From: Formosa sp.
Lineage (GTDB): Bacteria > Bacteroidota > Bacteroidia > Flavobacteriales > Flavobacteriaceae
Assembly: GCA_018673215.1 (NCBI GenBank)
Contig: JABHDE010000076.1
Location: forward strand, 1-64,000
Direction: 5' to 3'
DNA: 64,000 nt
In this document: positions 63,714 through 64,000 of the stretch, piece after piece
Numbering within the stretch: position 1 is the stretch's first letter
How the letters are laid out: each line of letters begins with the position of its first letter
Made by a program: the position numbers and the translations under genes
Notes under the pieces: generated by a model
The model's database searches: none
What the model was told of the DNA's origin: nothing
Seen by the model: only the letters and a program-made list of their open reading frames with translations

Positions 63714-64000
63714 TTATCCACGTTGTTTAAAATAGCCTAATAGTTTTTTTACATAACTTTCATCCACTCTGCAATCCAGTGCGCCCGCGCCCGACTTTTT
63801 AAAACTATCGGAAAAATAATGAAGCTTGTTTTGGTAATTCGCTTGGTAGTTTTTACGCACGGTTTTTGAAGCGGTATTGACTAAAAACGAGGCACCCGTT
63901 TCTTGGTCTTCCATCTGTACCATTCCCAAATTTGGAATTTCAGCTTCGTATTTGTCATAAATGCGGATTCCAGTAATATCGTGTTTTCCTGAAGCAATTT
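63714..64000 (-). CDS. DUF58 domain-containing protein (C-terminal part, cut by window end)
   Basis: The frame stays open to the right window edge. Within it, ITGIRIYDKYEAEIPNLGMV, the DQETG turn and a C-terminal helix with SGAGALDCRVDESYVKKLLG match the C-terminus of DUF58 (VWA-like) proteins, which precede the BatA genes, normally after a MoxR ATPase. Only the last 95 or so residues are in view. The apparent TTG or ATG codons near 63923-63929 are internal and not the true start. Confidence 0.88.
   Translation of the reverse strand, partial: IASGKHDITGIRIYDKYEAEIPNLGMVQMEDQETGASFLVNTASKTVRKNYQANYQNKLHYFSDSFKKSGAGALDCRVDESYVKKLLGYFKQRG

Noticed and set aside
63715..63723. A DnaA-box-like TTATCCACG near the right edge.
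   Set aside because: It is a single one-mismatch site at a coding junction, and most likely chance.
1..64000. A search for CRISPR arrays, insertion sequences, integrases, toxin-antitoxin pairs, restriction systems or other defence genes.
   Set aside because: None was found on either strand; the window is core chromosome throughout.

Overview
The window is a stretch of ordinary-looking chromosome from a member of the Bacteroidota, most likely family Flavobacteriaceae. The evidence is low GC content, the Bacteroidota-type -7 promoter element TAnnTTTG in front of many transcription units, a Bat (aerotolerance) operon, DUF4175, DUF4837, a lipoprotein-type OmpH, a short RpiB, a type II thymidine kinase with a reduced zinc site, and few visible Shine-Dalgarno sequences. 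I see no rRNA, CRISPR array, prophage, insertion sequence or classical defence island. One tRNA (Cys, GCA) is present.

Layout. From 0 to 8.5 kb is a leftward envelope operon: M23 peptidase, a GH3-like adenylating enzyme, a two-part protein of unknown function, a Wzz-like chain-length protein, then rfbB, rfbA, rfbC and rfbD for dTDP-L-rhamnose. From 8.6 to 14.4 kb lie tatA, a DUF4837 lipoprotein, a LysM lytic transglycosylase, pgk, holB and an OmpH-like lipoprotein. From 14.6 to 21.2 kb is a leftward group of DUF4175, ybeY, mnmG and a methyltransferase, with mnmG flanked by two parS-like palindromes. From 21.7 to 36.3 kb genes run rightward: a membrane protein, gltX, lepA, then a tight eight-gene run (universal stress protein, SulP transporter, MBL hydrolase, S8 protease, M1 peptidase, rnpA, S41 protease, OmpA-like protein). 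From 36.3 to 42.3 kb there is a divergent pair of operons (rpiB, CDF transporter, GNAT leftward; rnr, GIN-domain protein, LysE rightward) separated by a very AT-rich 544-base gap with several DnaA-box-like sites, followed by tRNA-Cys. From 42.4 to 54.3 kb are folB, glnS, an SPFH protein, an ABC ATPase, asd, alr, tdk, gpsA, pheS, cvpA and small conserved proteins. From 54.3 kb to the right edge is a second SulP transporter and the leftward Bat operon (DUF58, a two-TM protein, BatA, BatB, BatC, BatD, BatE), cut by the window end.

How it fits together. Most genes serve translation (gltX, glnS, pheS, lepA, mnmG, rnpA, ybeY, tRNA-Cys), envelope building and surveillance (rhamnose, Wzz, M23, transglycosylase, alr, asd, OmpA/OmpH, Bat) and central metabolism (pgk, rpiB, gpsA, folB, tdk). 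The parS-like pair at mnmG, the DnaA-box-rich gap at 38.1-38.7 kb and rnpA nearby together suggest an origin-proximal location. My hand-sampled GC skew does not support an origin exactly at 38 kb, so that idea stays open. The least understood proteins are the DUF6909-like protein at 4438-6123, whose C-terminal half carries nucleoside-phosphorylase-like motifs, and the unassigned C-terminal domain of the first SulP transporter.
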